A stretch of 64,000 nucleotides of DNA from Verrucomicrobiota bacterium (GCA_016871575.1 VHCW01000014.1:1-64000); one strand, 5' to 3'. Numbered from the stretch's first letter, positions 34,701 to 45,473 are shown. Made by a program: numbers and translations. Notes: generated by a model from the sequence alone, not told the origin.

Positions 34701-35198
34701 GGTCAGCGACACCGCCGCGCCCACTGTCAGCGCAATCCAATGCTTCACGTTGTCGGCAACGTCATCGGCCCACGTCAACGACCGCAACAGCACCATGATG
34801 CTGCGCGACATCAACAGCGTCAGCACACCGACAACCAACGCGCCCGTCAACACTGACATCAGGCAGATTTGCCATGCCGGGTTGCCGAACCACAGCAGGT
34901 GCCGCCAGATCCATCCCATCAACGCCCACAACGGATACCCCGGCGGATGCGGCACGCCCAAATGATACGCGCCCGTCACCAGCTCGCCCGAGTCCTGCAA
35001 CGTCACCTCCGGCGACATGTCGTACAAAAACCGCAGGCCCGCGATCAGGAACGTCGCCGCCGCGACAGCCCAGTCCCGCCACTTGAACAGGTGCGGCAGG
35101 TGTTCGGAGGACTCCGGAAGAGTGACGGGTTGTTCTGGCGTTGCCGGTTGTTGTTCTGGTTTCGGTGCGGAAGGCGCGGGCGATGGTTGTTTGGGCAT
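31761..35198 (-). CDS. DUF2723 membrane protein with C-terminal TPR domain
   Basis: An 1145-residue protein. After a Pro-rich cytoplasmic start, residues about 45-660 contain ten or more membrane segments of the DUF2723 family (GT-C glycosyltransferase-like), including the signature LQDSGELVTGAYHLGVPHPPGYPLWALMG, where the Asp is the likely catalytic or metal residue. A soluble segment follows, and from about residue 950 there are four or five TPR repeats (ASFRCAQLYMELGQVDKAID, VQLFMQLAQAYARAGQLDRI). Family knowledge points to transfer of sugars from lipid-linked donors to proteins outside the membrane; the TPRs may bind partners. It is 12 bases after purH, an unlikely functional link. Confidence 0.88.
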   Translation of the reverse strand: MPKQPSPAPSAPKPEQQPATPEQPVTLPESSEHLPHLFKWRDWAVAAATFLIAGLRFLYDMSPEVTLQDSGELVTGAYHLGVPHPPGYPLWALMGWIWRHLLWFGNPAWQICLMSVLTGALVVGVLTLLMSRSIMVLLRSLTWADDVADNVKHWIALTVGAAVSLTFGFNRGVWLWACVPEMRVLNVFMFILTAFTFFAWMLRPQRHGFLYATILVYGLGISNHQTIMVMVAPFLVGAVALEFLELGGENKWLTLKNAAMDALRRDWVPVVGGFLTALVLLQLGQWLLPSARAWVLANWGEFGVRLISFGVGPQHAKPLVGQFFKVALLWWAGSVLLGVLMRVSRFKVVMELLVAILLSAAVWSFVMSWTGMRMLKEFMPMPVIGLMPLESLAVLFTSLGVWSLVYGWRRKLLSSGRALLYSLIFLIGVGFYVYMPIASATNPPMNWGYTRTPQGFLHHITRGQYERLHPQSIFSQQFYIQLNLFVTSVVKQYSFILDMDGSDGGFVRSLKWINNAFNTLLLGVISLGLPVLVFRDLRARARSWLIFVWAAFGIASIGLIMIINPALDRQNQEICIKFFAPAHGFFAMMLGYGLAFALAAIVARFPIPRPAIWTAGALLLLLPLIPFYRNWALCEQRGHDFGYQFGYRMFYPGGGYPPMDRDAVLYGGTDPGRFVPTYMIFCESRSKHKFSDSHFDPEGGKNFDRRDVYIITQNALADSTYMSYIRDHYDYSRPDWNNPATLTNRPSWQNRQLGWAWHTLDRETMYPRQPIWIPGEQDVQRAFQEYVNGLRNRAPSPEEQVEVVDGRVSVKGVAGVMNINGILTKWIFDRNKDKHSFYVEESYVIPWMYPYLEPAGVIMKINKEPLPTPQENPGLWSMIIQRDRAYWDKLEAEFMARPEFRRDSDAQKTFSKLRSAIGGVYAFRRLVQEAEYAYKQAQRLCAESPEASFRCAQLYMELGQVDKAIDTLKALEELDPLNRKIKEARQQLEGAKKAREDIVNLEAARKTDPRNVQLFMQLAQAYARAGQLDRIVGLCDGHLTIPDLNGNELVVIAQTFLQVGQVDKALNTLQRILAANPRDSQAHYAVAIIRANQGALNEALDSLEKAIQITPNLREQARNDQRLAPLRFNQRFQQIIGGGQAMPRF

Positions 35199-35210
35199 GA
35201 CTTGAAAACC

Positions 35211-36749
35211 TTAGTGACGGAAATGGCGGATACCGGTGAAGACCATGGCCAAGTTACGTTCGTTGGCGGCGGCAATCACATCGGCGTCGCGCATGCTCCC
35301 GCCGGGCTGGATCACGGCGGTCGCCCCGGCTTCGGCGGCGGCAATCACACCGTCGGGGAACGGGAAAAAGGCGTCGCTGGCGACGACGCTGCCCTTCAGG
35401 GACAGGCCCGCCTCTTTCGCTTTCCAGACGGCGATCTTGGAGGAATCCACGCGGCTCATTTGACCCGCGCCGATGCCGAGCGTTCGACAAATCTTTTCGT
35501 CCGCGCCGGTGAACACAATGGCGTTGCTCTTGACGTGCTTGACCACACGCCAGCCAAACAACAGCGCGTGCCGCTCGGTCTGAGTCGGTTCGCGCTTGGT
35601 GACAACCTTGATGTCGTCAGCCGACACAAGGCGCGTATCGCGCTCCTGCGCGAGCATCCCGCCAAGCACTGTCCTTACTGACAACTGAGGACTGACAACT
35701 GACAACTGCTTGATCAGCCGTAGATTTTTCTTCTTTTGCAGAATGTCGAGCGCGCCCTGCTGGAACTCCGGCGCGATGATGACCTCGCTGAAAATCTCGG
35801 CGATGGCCGCTGCGATGTCGGCGTCGAGCGGGCGATTCACGGCGATGATGCCGCCAAACGGCGCTTGTTTGTCGGTCGCATAGGCGAGGTCCCACGCTTC
35901 CTTCAACGTCGCCGCACTGCCGACGCCGCACGGGTTCATGTGCTTGAGGATGGCAACGGTCGGTTGGTCCGGGAATTCCGCCGCCAGTTCCGCCGCGGCC
36001 GTCAGGTCGAGGATGTTGTTGTAGGAAAGCTCCTTGCCGTGGAGTTGCTGGAAGTATTTTCCGAAATCGCCGTACAGCGCCGCTTTCTGGTGCGGATTCT
36101 CGCCGTAACGCAACTCCTGCGCCTTCGGCAGCGACAATGTCAACGTGTCCGGCAACCTGCCAGCTTTGCCGAGGAACGCCGCGATGGCGCCGTCGTATCG
36201 GCTCGTGGTGGCAAACACCTTGGTTGCGAGCCGCGCGCGCGTCTCAAACGTCGTGTCGCCGCCGTTCGCTCTCATCTCGGCGAGCACCGCCGGGTAGTCC
36301 GCCGCGTCCACGACGACGGTGACGCTGGCGTGGTTCTTGGCTGCGCTGCGCAGCATCGAGGGGCCGCCGATGTCAATGTTCTCAATGGCCTCGTGCAGTG
36401 TCACGTCGGGTTTGGCGACGGTTTTCTCGAAGGGATAGAGGTTGACGACGACGAGGTCAATCGGCTTGATGCTATGCTTGGCGGCGGCGGCCTCGTGCTC
36501 GGCGTTGCCGCGGATGTAGAGCAATCCGCCGTGGACTTTCGGGTGCAGCGTTTTGACGCGACCATCCATCATTTCGGGGAAACCGGTGTGTTCGCTGATT
36601 TCAAGGACCGGGATGCCCGCTTCCTTGAGCGCGCGGGCGGTGCCGCCGGTGGAGATGATTTCGACGCCAAACCCGGTCAGTTCGCGCACGAACTCGACCA
36701 AGCCGGCCTTGTCTGAAACACTGATGAGAGCACGTTGGATTTTTGCCAT
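35211..36749 (-). CDS. purH: Bifunctional AICAR transformylase/IMP cyclohydrolase
   Basis: A 512-residue protein that completes the last two steps of purine synthesis. The MGS-like cyclohydrolase domain opens with [20 protein letters not shown] and [14 protein letters not shown], with [16 protein letters not shown]. The transformylase domain has [28 protein letters not shown] and the late [20 protein letters not shown] 36749 (MAKIQRAL) matches family starts; the track adds 13 codons. Oddity: around residues 350-370 the coding DNA contains a direct-repeat tract (ACTGACAACTGAGGACTGAC) that supplies the loop [18 protein letters not shown] in frame. The flanks keep family consensus, so the enzyme is probably active. 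Confidence 0.95.
   Translation of the reverse strand: MAKIQRALISVSDKAGLVEFVRELTGFGVEIISTGGTARALKEAGIPVLEISEHTGFPEMMDGRVKTLHPKVHGGLLYIRGNAEHEAAAAKHSIKPIDLVVVNLYPFEKTVAKPDVTLHEAIENIDIGGPSMLRSAAKNHASVTVVVDAADYPAVLAEMRANGGDTTFETRARLATKVFATTSRYDGAIAAFLGKAGRLPDTLTLSLPKAQELRYGENPHQKAALYGDFGKYFQQLHGKELSYNNILDLTAAAELAAEFPDQPTVAILKHMNPCGVGSAATLKEAWDLAYATDKQAPFGGIIAVNRPLDADIAAAIAEIFSEVIIAPEFQQGALDILQKKKNLRLIKQLSVVSPQLSVRTVLGGMLAQERDTRLVSADDIKVVTKREPTQTERHALLFGWRVVKHVKSNAIVFTGADEKICRTLGIGAGQMSRVDSSKIAVWKAKEAGLSLKGSVVASDAFFPFPDGVIAAAEAGATAVIQPGGSMRDADVIAAANERNLAMVFTGIRHFRH
35670..35710. repeat. Short direct-repeat tract inside purH
   Basis: ACTGACAACTG units recur three times with small changes (ACTGACAACTG-AGG-ACTGACAACTGACAACTG). 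A similar word, CACTGACAACT, occurs in the intergenic DNA near 59560. The tract encodes part of a surface loop of PurH without breaking the frame. Confidence 0.7.
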
Positions 36750-36803
36750 AACGCCGCACAGGGTAGCGAATCCTCCCGCTTGTGGCAATCACTTTGCTGC
36801 GGG

Positions 36804-37259
36804 TCAATCGAACTTCAATTCCGGCGACTCGACACGGGTCATTTTCCATCCGCTGTCCGTCTTGCGGAAGAACAGGCGGACCCGCTCGGCGTTCAGTTCG
36901 GTGCTGCCGCCGCCGGCGCGTTTGGTCAGGATGCGCGCCACAATCGTGGCCTGCGCGTTCTCACGGTTGTCGGCAATCTGGACAGCCGTGTCGCTGATGT
37001 AGATAAACATTGCCTCGTATTGCGAGCGAGTGCCCCGGACCGCGCCGAGCAGGGTGGCCTTGTCCAGTCCGCGGTCATCGCTGTAGTCGCCCGCGATCCC
37101 GTCGGCGAGGGCGAGGATTTTGTTGTTCTCAACGGCGTTGGCCAGCGTGCTGATGAGCCGTTTGATGCGGGTCTCATCGGTCACGAAAAACCGTTGCCAG
37201 CCCTGCCAAGCCAGCCAGACGAGCAATCCTGCCACTGTGATCCGCAAGAGCCATTTCAT
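36804..37259 (-). CDS. Conserved hypothetical protein with N-terminal membrane anchor
   Basis: A 151-residue protein beginning MKWLLRITVAGLLVWLAWQG, a single membrane anchor or uncleaved signal. The remainder (ETRIKRLISTLANAVENNKI, ... VRLFFRKTDSGWKMTRVESP) has the length and helix-then-sheet pattern of an NTF2/SnoaL-like cone, but I cannot name the family. The true start at 37259 overlaps the lepB stop (ATGA), so it is made together with signal peptidase I. A role at the membrane surface is likely; function unknown. Confidence 0.75.
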   Translation of the reverse strand: MKWLLRITVAGLLVWLAWQGWQRFFVTDETRIKRLISTLANAVENNKILALADGIAGDYSDDRGLDKATLLGAVRGTRSQYEAMFIYISDTAVQIADNRENAQATIVARILTKRAGGGSTELNAERVRLFFRKTDSGWKMTRVESPELKFD

Positions 37260-37735
37260 TGTTTCCACCTCCATTGCCAGATGAGTTTGCCGATGACAAG
37301 GCGCGTGGCAACGAAGCCGTGCCATGTCTCCGTGCCGCCTTCCGCGCGGTTGTCGCCGATGACGAACACGCGGTCGGGCGGCACGTTGGTGGGAATGAGA
37401 GTCCAATCGGAGTTGTTCGTGGCGTATGGCTCCGGGAGGGATGCGCCGTTGAGCTGCACCACGCCGTTGGAAACAGCCACGGTTTCGCCGGGTAACCCGA
37501 TGACACGTTTGATGAAGTGGATCGGAGGATCATCAGCAGTGCGGAACATCACAATGTCCGCGCGCTGAGGCTGATACTGATACACGCGTTGCATCAGGCA
37601 GAGGTCCCAAGAACGCAGCGTCGGCGCCATGCTCTCACCGACAATCAGGCACGGTCTCGCCACGAACCGGCTCAACACAAACAACACGACGACCGTCGCC
37701 AGCAGCCAGCACAAAATCCGGGTTCGTCGTTTCAT
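37256..37735 (-). CDS. lepB: Signal peptidase I
   Basis: A 159-residue, single-anchor enzyme. GESMAPTLRSWD holds the catalytic Ser, IHFIKRVIGLPGETVAV the catalytic Lys, and VFVIGDNRAEGG the conserved box E. It is at the short end of the family (Gram-positive-like size). It cleaves signal peptides of the many exported proteins encoded here. A promoter is visible immediately upstream, overlapping the divergent cytochrome c promoter. Confidence 0.93.
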   Translation of the reverse strand: MKRRTRILCWLLATVVVLFVLSRFVARPCLIVGESMAPTLRSWDLCLMQRVYQYQPQRADIVMFRTADDPPIHFIKRVIGLPGETVAVSNGVVQLNGASLPEPYATNNSDWTLIPTNVPPDRVFVIGDNRAEGGTETWHGFVATRLVIGKLIWQWRWKQ

Positions 37736-37743
37736 GTTGCCAC

Positions 37744-37772
37744 ATCCTACCGCAGCGCGCTTGACATGGCAA
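37744..37772 (-). promoter_or_regulatory. lepB promoter (near-leaderless)
   Basis: TTGCCA and TAGGAT on the reverse strand are 17 bases apart, and the -10 box ends eight bases before the lepB ATG at 37735. The element interlocks with the promoter of the divergent cytochrome gene. Confidence 0.55.
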
Positions 37773-37789
37773 CGGGCGCAAGATAAATC
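37761..37789 (+). promoter_or_regulatory. Cytochrome c gene promoter
   Basis: TTGACA and TAAATC with a 17-base spacer; the -10 box ends eight bases before ATG 37798. The -35 hexamers of this and the lepB promoter lie within the same few bases, so only one polymerase can bind at a time. Confidence 0.55.
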
Positions 37790-37797
37790 ATCCCGCC

Positions 37798-38148
37798 ATG
37801 AAACATCTCGTATTCTCTCTCGCGGTAGTCATGGCGGCCAGCCTCGCGGCGCGCGCCGACCTGACACCGGAACAGATCAAGAAGGGCCAAGAACTGTACA
37901 CCAATGGTTGCCTGAGTTGTCACCCCAAGAAGGGCGGCATGATCAATCCGAAGACGTACACGGATGCCCAATGGGGCAAATGCATGAATCGGATGATGCC
38001 ACTTTCCAAGCTTTCGGGCGATGACAAGAAACTGTTGGGCGAGTACCTCGCCGCCGCCCGCCTCGGCAAGGTGGAGTTGCCAAAGACCGGTCCGGCCGCC
38101 AAGGATGAACAGCCGGCAAAAAGCGGCCGCAAAGCAAAGAAAAAATAA
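37798..38148 (+). CDS. Small periplasmic c-type cytochrome
   Basis: A 116-residue protein with a cleavable signal (MKHLVFSLAVVMAASLAARA). One heme-attachment site, CLSCH, lies at about residue 38, and MNRMMPLS, about 30 residues later, offers a Met as sixth ligand. The total fold is short for class I cytochrome c and ends in a Lys-rich tail (KSGRKAKKK). It probably shuttles electrons in the periplasm. The next plus-strand gene encodes a ferritin-like protein about 108 bases downstream, so it may belong to the same redox/iron group. Confidence 0.85.
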   Translation: MKHLVFSLAVVMAASLAARADLTPEQIKKGQELYTNGCLSCHPKKGGMINPKTYTDAQWGKCMNRMMPLSKLSGDDKKLLGEYLAAARLGKVELPKTGPAAKDEQPAKSGRKAKKK

Positions 38149-38256
38149 CGGACTGCTGTCCGTTGCCGGAAAGAATCGAGTGCCAGCGGTGACAATCCGA
38201 TGGTGCGCCGGTTTTTCCTGGCATATGGTGACAACCAGAACCGAAAGGAGACCCTC

Positions 38257-38757
38257 ATGGGCACCAAAGGCAGACAGATCGTGGATATGGACGTGGACAA
38301 GCTCGTCCAGTTGCTGAACAAGGCGTTTGCGGACGAATGGCTTGCGTACTACCAATACTGGATCGGCGCAAAAGTCGTCAAAGGGCCGATGAAGGAAGCC
38401 GTCATCGCCGAACTGACCCAGCACGCCGCGGATGAATTGCGTCACGCCGACATGCTGGCGCTGCGCATCATCCAGCTCGGCGGCACGCCGGTGACTGAGC
38501 CGAAAGAATGGTACAACCTCACCAATTGCGGCTACGAAGCGCCGGACAACCCGTTCGTCAAGAACGTGCTGGAACAGAACATCAAGGGCGAACAGTGCGC
38601 GATCATGACCTACAAGAAATTGCTCAACATCACGATGAGCAAGGACCCGGTCACCTACAACATCGTGCTGCAAATCCTGCAGGATGAAGTCGAGCACGAG
38701 GAAGACCTCCAAGCCGAGATGGAGGATCTCCAGACGTTGTTGAAGCAGGCCAAGTAA
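38257..38757 (+). CDS. Ferritin-like/Dps-bacterioferritin family protein
   Basis: A 166-residue four-helix protein. Diiron ligands appear as ADEWLAYYQYW (Glu), AADELRHADML (ExxH) and LQDEVEHEEDL (ExxH-type). ATG 38257 follows AAAGGAG; the 19 extra codons in the track have no support. It would oxidise and store ferrous iron or consume peroxide. It is followed with a two-base gap by a DUF4405 gene that starts at GTG. A second, more typical bacterioferritin is encoded at 42222. Confidence 0.88.
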   Translation: MGTKGRQIVDMDVDKLVQLLNKAFADEWLAYYQYWIGAKVVKGPMKEAVIAELTQHAADELRHADMLALRIIQLGGTPVTEPKEWYNLTNCGYEAPDNPFVKNVLEQNIKGEQCAIMTYKKLLNITMSKDPVTYNIVLQILQDEVEHEEDLQAEMEDLQTLLKQAK

Positions 38758-38759
38758 TC

Positions 38760-39395
38760 GTGAACCCCGTCGGCAGACCGCGCTTTTCGTGGCGCGCGTT
38801 GACTTCGCTGAGCACGGCCATTTCATTTGTCGTGATGACCGTCAGCGGTGTCTTCTTGTTTCTCGCGCCATCCACGAGAATCGCGCGCGAAACCAACTGG
38901 CAGATGTGGGGATTGGACAAATCCGAGTGGCAGGACCTTCACTTGTTATTCTGCGCGCTGTTCGTCATCGTGGCGGTGGTTCATACCGTCTTGAATTGGC
39001 GGCCATTGCTCGGCTACCTGAAAAAGACAACGGGAGAACGGCCCGCCTTGCGCTGGGAATGGCTGGTGGCGCTGTTGCTGGCCGCGCTGTTTTTCGCAGG
39101 GGCGCGAGTGAAGATGCAGCCGTTTTCTATCATGCTGGACTGGCGGGAGAGATTTCACGGCGGATTCTGTGAAACAACCGGCTCGGATCAATCCGGTGAG
39201 AAAGAAAAAGGCGGTTTCGGCCAGAAGACACTCGCCCAGTATTGCACCGAGCAGGGCTTGCCCCTCGACGCTGCCATCGCCCGCCTGCAAGCCACCGGGA
39301 TCAAAGCTGACGGCAAGGACACGTTGCGACAGCTTGCGGACAAGAGCGGCCGCGAACGCCCCGGCGAAATCACCCGACTGCTCGCAAACCCGTGA
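38760..39395 (+). CDS. DUF4405 membrane protein (paralogue 1)
   Basis: A 211-residue protein starting at GTG. Three hydrophobic segments (LSTAISFVVMTVSGVFLFLA, LLFCALFVIVAVVHTVLNW, WLVALLLAALFFAGA) form the DUF4405 core, with His residues (WQDLHLLF, VVHTVLNW) positioned like the heme ligands of b-type cytochrome anchors. The C-terminal cytoplasmic part (KGGFGQKTLAQYCTEQGLPL ... DTLRQLADKSG) is a small helical domain also seen in membrane ferredoxin proteins. It is a clear paralogue of the protein at 45474, sharing APSTRIARE, NWQMWGL and WRERFHGG. A quinone- or heme-linked electron-transfer role is inferred. Confidence 0.78.
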   Translation: MNPVGRPRFSWRALTSLSTAISFVVMTVSGVFLFLAPSTRIARETNWQMWGLDKSEWQDLHLLFCALFVIVAVVHTVLNWRPLLGYLKKTTGERPALRWEWLVALLLAALFFAGARVKMQPFSIMLDWRERFHGGFCETTGSDQSGEKEKGGFGQKTLAQYCTEQGLPLDAAIARLQATGIKADGKDTLRQLADKSGRERPGEITRLLANP

Positions 39396-39465
39396 GGAAG
39401 ACCAGGCTGGCCGTCCTTCTCTCTGGAGAAGGACGACAACAACGCCGGCCCTGCTCAATAGCTAC

Positions 39466-39499
39466 TTGCAAAAATGTATCATCTGAGATATAGATACAT
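39466..39499 (+). promoter_or_regulatory. fur/perR-katG promoter overlapped by a Fur-type operator
   Basis: TTGCAA and TATAGA are spaced by 17 bases. Overlapping them is an inverted repeat, ATGTATC (39474-39480) and GATACAT (39493-39499), of the size bound by Fur-family dimers. Binding would block polymerase, so autoregulation by the gene product just downstream is likely. Confidence 0.68.
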
Positions 39500-39510
39500 C
39501 CGCGAGTCAA

Positions 39511-42176
<2,666 letters not shown>

Positions 42177-42221
42177 TCGCCACAGTTAGCTATAAACGAC
42201 AAACCAACAGGAGGAGAAATC

Positions 42222-42719
42222 ATGGATGCAAAAAAAAGTATCGCGTTGTTGAACAAGGGCGTGGCGGACGAGTTGCAAGCGGTCCACCAATACATGTACT
42301 GGCATTTCCACCTCGACGACCAAGGGTTCGCCCCGCTGGCGATGATGTTCAAGAAGATCGCCATCGAGGAGATGGGCCACGTCGAACGGTTGGCCGACCG
42401 GATTCTGTTCCTGAAAGGGGACGTGAAGATGGAAACCGCCGGGCCGGTCGAGCCGATCACGGAAGCGCAGAAGATTCTGGTCAAGGCTGCCGGGATGGAG
42501 CAGGCGGGCGGGCGCGACTACAACCAGTTCGCGCTCGAATGCAGCAAGAACGCTGACTCCGCTTCCAAGCAGTTGTTCGAGGCGCTCGTCAACGACGAGG
42601 AGCGGCATTTCGACCAGTTCGACAAGCAGCTCGACAACATCAAGCGGTTCGGCCCGAACTACCTCGCGCTCCAGTCCTTCAACAAGGGCGCCACCGATGC
42701 CGAGCCAGCGGCCGAGTAA
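42222..42719 (+). CDS. bfr: Bacterioferritin
   Basis: A 165-residue protein with a strong ribosome site (AGGAGGAGAAATC). Ferroxidase residues lie in GVADELQAVHQYMYWHF, IEEMGHVERLADRILFL and NDEERHFDQFDKQLDNIKRF; the Met in EEMGHV corresponds to the residue that binds heme between subunits in Bfr. It stores iron and limits Fenton chemistry, in keeping with katG 45 bases upstream. The next gene starts within its last 23 bases. Confidence 0.88.
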   Translation: MDAKKSIALLNKGVADELQAVHQYMYWHFHLDDQGFAPLAMMFKKIAIEEMGHVERLADRILFLKGDVKMETAGPVEPITEAQKILVKAAGMEQAGGRDYNQFALECSKNADSASKQLFEALVNDEERHFDQFDKQLDNIKRFGPNYLALQSFNKGATDAEPAAE

Positions 42720-43365
42720 CGGCGCGGCGGATGTTTGGAACTTGAGCCACTTCGACGAAAAAGCCAAGACATGGGACGAGGAACCGCGACGGGTGGCGCT
42801 GGCATCGGCCATTGCGCGAATGATCGCCGGCAAGCTCAACGCGACGCAACGACCACGCTTGATGGATTACGGTTGCGGCACGGGATTGTGTTCGTTGCCG
42901 CTGGCGGGCCGGTGCGTTTCTGTGCTGGGCTTGGATTGCTCCGCCGGAATGCTGGAACAGTTCGAGGCCAAGGCTCGCGCAGCCGGGTTCGGGCACGTGA
43001 GCGCGCGTCACCATGATCTGGTTGCGGAATCTCTGGACGGTTTCGAGTTCGATGTCATCCTCTGCGCGATGACACTGCATCATGTGCGGGAGGTGAAGGC
43101 GCTGCTGAACCGATTCCACTCGATGCTGGCGCCGTGCGGATTGCTGGCGCTGGCTGATCTCGACGCCGAGGACGGTTCCTTTCACCAAGACATGAGCGGC
43201 GTCGAGCACCACGGGTTTCATCGCGAATGGATGGCAGCACAATTGCGGGCTACCGGGTTCGGCAAACCGGTGTTTGAAACTGTGTATGAGATCGAGAAGC
43301 CCGATGCGTCGGGCACACTGCGCCGATATCCCGTGTTTTTGGCGACGGCGAAAAAATCACAATAG
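42697..43365 (+). CDS. Class I SAM-dependent methyltransferase
   Basis: A 222-residue protein. The SAM-binding motif I is LMDYGCGTGLCSLPLAG, the acidic end of strand 2 is VLGLDCSAGMLEQFEAKA, and motif IV is FDVILCAMTLHHVREV. It belongs to the broad methyltransferase-11/25 group; small-molecule substrate unknown. It overlaps the bfr 3' end, implying translation coupling, and sits between iron-storage and Rieske-like genes, so a role in cofactor or quinone modification would fit but is not shown by the sequence. Confidence 0.83.
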   Translation: MPSQRPSNGAADVWNLSHFDEKAKTWDEEPRRVALASAIARMIAGKLNATQRPRLMDYGCGTGLCSLPLAGRCVSVLGLDCSAGMLEQFEAKARAAGFGHVSARHHDLVAESLDGFEFDVILCAMTLHHVREVKALLNRFHSMLAPCGLLALADLDAEDGSFHQDMSGVEHHGFHREWMAAQLRATGFGKPVFETVYEIEKPDASGTLRRYPVFLATAKKSQ

Positions 43366-43376
43366 GAGCAAGTCGT

Positions 43377-43841
43377 ATGAACAACATGAATCGTCGTGAA
43401 TTTGTGCAGACAGCGGCGCTGGCGGGCGCCGGCGCGTGCGGCCTGACAGGCTGCGCCACGTTCACCAAGATCGGCGACACACCGCCGATTGAGAGCGCGG
43501 CTTACAAGGTGGAATTGCCGGGCAAGGTGACTGTCGCCTTGAGCAAGGCGCCGTCGCTCGCCGTCGGCAAGGCGGCGAAGATTATTGATCCGGCGTTGTC
43601 CGACCCGCTGATCATCGCGCGAGTGGAGCAGGACAAATACGTGGTCGCTTCGCTTCGCTGCACGCATCGCGGCGTCGAACTGGAGTATCAGGCCGAACAG
43701 AAGCGGTTCTGTTGCGCCAGTCTCGGCCACAGCCGGTTTGCGCTCGACGGCCACAAGCTCGGCGGCCCGGCCCCGCGGCCGATCCAGGTCTATCCCGCGT
43801 CTGTCGCGGACGGAATCCTGACAATCAAACTGCAAGCTTGA
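43377..43841 (+). CDS. Rieske-like exported protein with atypical second box
   Basis: A 154-residue protein. NRREFVQTAALAGAGACGLTGC combines a Tat-like RR motif with a lipobox Cys. A Rieske fold is indicated by LRCTHRGVELEY (box 1, CxH) and SRFALDGHKLGGPAPRPI (the usual loop after box 2). Box 2 itself reads FCCASLGHSRF instead of the normal CPCHGS, so the His is displaced by two residues from the C-x2-H spacing. It may bind an altered cluster, or none. The genome context is oxidative-stress and iron genes. Confidence 0.75.
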   Translation: MNNMNRREFVQTAALAGAGACGLTGCATFTKIGDTPPIESAAYKVELPGKVTVALSKAPSLAVGKAAKIIDPALSDPLIIARVEQDKYVVASLRCTHRGVELEYQAEQKRFCCASLGHSRFALDGHKLGGPAPRPIQVYPASVADGILTIKLQA

Positions 43842-43856
43842 GCTGACTCACCCGAA

Positions 43857-45041
43857 ATGGTTTCCATGTTTCGCACCCAGAATCTACATGTCCGGAAAAT
43901 TGTCCGCTTGGCGTCGCCGCGCGAAATCAAAGCGGCGTTGCCTTCGACCGCGGCCTCCAGTGTGACCGTGACCCGGAGCCGGAAAGCGCTCAGCCGCATC
44001 CTGGCGCGGGAAGACCCTCGTTTGCTGGTGGTGGTGGGGCCGTGTTCGATTCACGACATTCGGGGCGCGCTGGATTATGCCGGACGACTGAATGCGTTGC
44101 GGAAGGAATGCGCGGAACGGATGGAGATTGTGATGCGGGTGTATTTTGAAAAACCGCGCACGACCATCGGCTGGAAGGGTTTGATCAACGATCCGCATCT
44201 GGACGGAACGCAGGATATTGCGGCGGGATTGAAAATGGCGCGCCGCTTGTTACTGGACATCAACGCCATGGGGCTGCCGGCGGCCACCGAATTCCTGGAC
44301 CCGATTGTGCCGCAATACATTGACGATTTGATCACGTGGGCGGCCATCGGCGCGCGGACCACCGAATCGCAAACCCACCGGGAACTGGCCAGCGGGTTGT
44401 CGATGCCGGTGGGATTCAAGAACGGAACCGACGGGAGCGTACAGATGGCGATTGACGCGATGTTTTCGGCGCGGACGCCGCACTGTTTCCTCGGCATTGA
44501 CCAAGATGGGGCCACCGCCATCGTGCGCACGACGGGCAACCCGGAGGGGCACTTGGTATTGCGCGGGGGCCGGACGCGGACCAATTATGACGCCGCGAGC
44601 ATTCGCGAGGCCGAAAACCGGTTGGAAGAGGCCGGGTTGCCGCCGGTCCTGATGGTGGATTGCAGCCACGCCAATTCCGGCAAGAAACCGGCCCGCCAGG
44701 AGGATGTGTGGCGCAGCGTGATCGAACAACGCCTCGGCCGCACGCGTTCCCTCATCGGCGCAATGATCGAAAGCTTTTTGCACGAAGGCAACCAGCCAAT
44801 CACACCGGATCCCGCCCAATTGCGGTACGGACTCTCGATCACCGACCCGTGCATTTCCTGGGAAACGACCGAGCGGCTGTTGCGCTGGGGCTGCCAGACG
44901 CTCGCCACAACTCCAACGCAAAAGCCCGGTCCCGTGTCGCCACCTCCTCTTATTAACCCTCTTGCTCGCCACGCAACAATGCAGGGAGCAGACAGTGAAC
45001 GACGAATCAGCAAAGACGGCTGGCTTAACCGGCCAGCGTGA
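43857..45041 (+). CDS. DAHP synthase, class I (AroG/AroF type)
   Basis: A 394-residue protein catalysing the first step of aromatic amino-acid synthesis from PEP and erythrose-4-phosphate. Motifs: [52 protein letters not shown] and [12 protein letters not shown]. The normal length is about 350 residues; here a non-conserved tail of roughly 40 ([19 protein letters not shown] to the end) continues past the usual terminus and overlaps the convergent OsmC gene by 17 bases. The tail may reflect loss of the original stop codon. Met 4 (MFRTQ) is an alternative start. Confidence 0.9.
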   Translation: MVSMFRTQNLHVRKIVRLASPREIKAALPSTAASSVTVTRSRKALSRILAREDPRLLVVVGPCSIHDIRGALDYAGRLNALRKECAERMEIVMRVYFEKPRTTIGWKGLINDPHLDGTQDIAAGLKMARRLLLDINAMGLPAATEFLDPIVPQYIDDLITWAAIGARTTESQTHRELASGLSMPVGFKNGTDGSVQMAIDAMFSARTPHCFLGIDQDGATAIVRTTGNPEGHLVLRGGRTRTNYDAASIREAENRLEEAGLPPVLMVDCSHANSGKKPARQEDVWRSVIEQRLGRTRSLIGAMIESFLHEGNQPITPDPAQLRYGLSITDPCISWETTERLLRWGCQTLATTPTQKPGPVSPPPLINPLARHATMQGADSERRISKDGWLNRPA

Positions 45042-45462
45042 CGCTGACCGGTGTGGCGTGCTGCAAGTTGTCGGAGATCGGGCAACGCTCGTCAATCTCG
45101 TGCAGGAGCTTTTCCTTTTCTGCGGGCGTCATGTCGGCGTCAATGCTGACATTCGCCTGAATCGCGGAGAACCCGACAGGCGCCGTCGCGGCTTTACCAA
45201 GAAGACGGTCGGTGTTCAGTTCGCCGGTCACGCCCACGCGAAAACCGCGCACGGGCAGCTTGCGCTGGTTGACGATGATCCGTCCGATGGCGGCAATGCA
45301 GCCGCCGAGCGCAATCAACTGGTAATCGAGCGGCGTCGGCCCCGCATCGGTGCCACCGGCGACGGCAGGCTGGTCAATGATGACCGTGTGTTGGCCGGCG
45401 CGACATTCGGTGCGGAAGGAGTTGGCTTGTACGATTTCGACTTGGATGGTTTTAGCTGGCAT
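45025..45462 (-). CDS. OsmC/Ohr-family peroxide-defence protein
   Basis: A 145-residue protein. The two reactive Cys of the family lie in [16 protein letters not shown] and [16 protein letters not shown]. Such proteins reduce organic hydroperoxides through a dithiol cycle; [13 protein letters not shown] fits the OsmC-like rather than the Ohr branch. It ends the minus-strand operon, 11 bases after the DUF4405 gene, and overlaps the convergent DAHP synthase tail. Its presence ties the operon to redox stress. Confidence 0.88.
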   Translation of the reverse strand: MPAKTIQVEIVQANSFRTECRAGQHTVIIDQPAVAGGTDAGPTPLDYQLIALGGCIAAIGRIIVNQRKLPVRGFRVGVTGELNTDRLLGKAATAPVGFSAIQANVSIDADMTPAEKEKLLHEIDERCPISDNLQHATPVSVTLAG

Positions 45463-45473
45463 GAGCGTTTCCT

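Noticed and set aside
35670-35710. CRISPR-like repeat in purH
   Set aside because: The units are short, almost contiguous, without spacers, and lie in an open coding frame.
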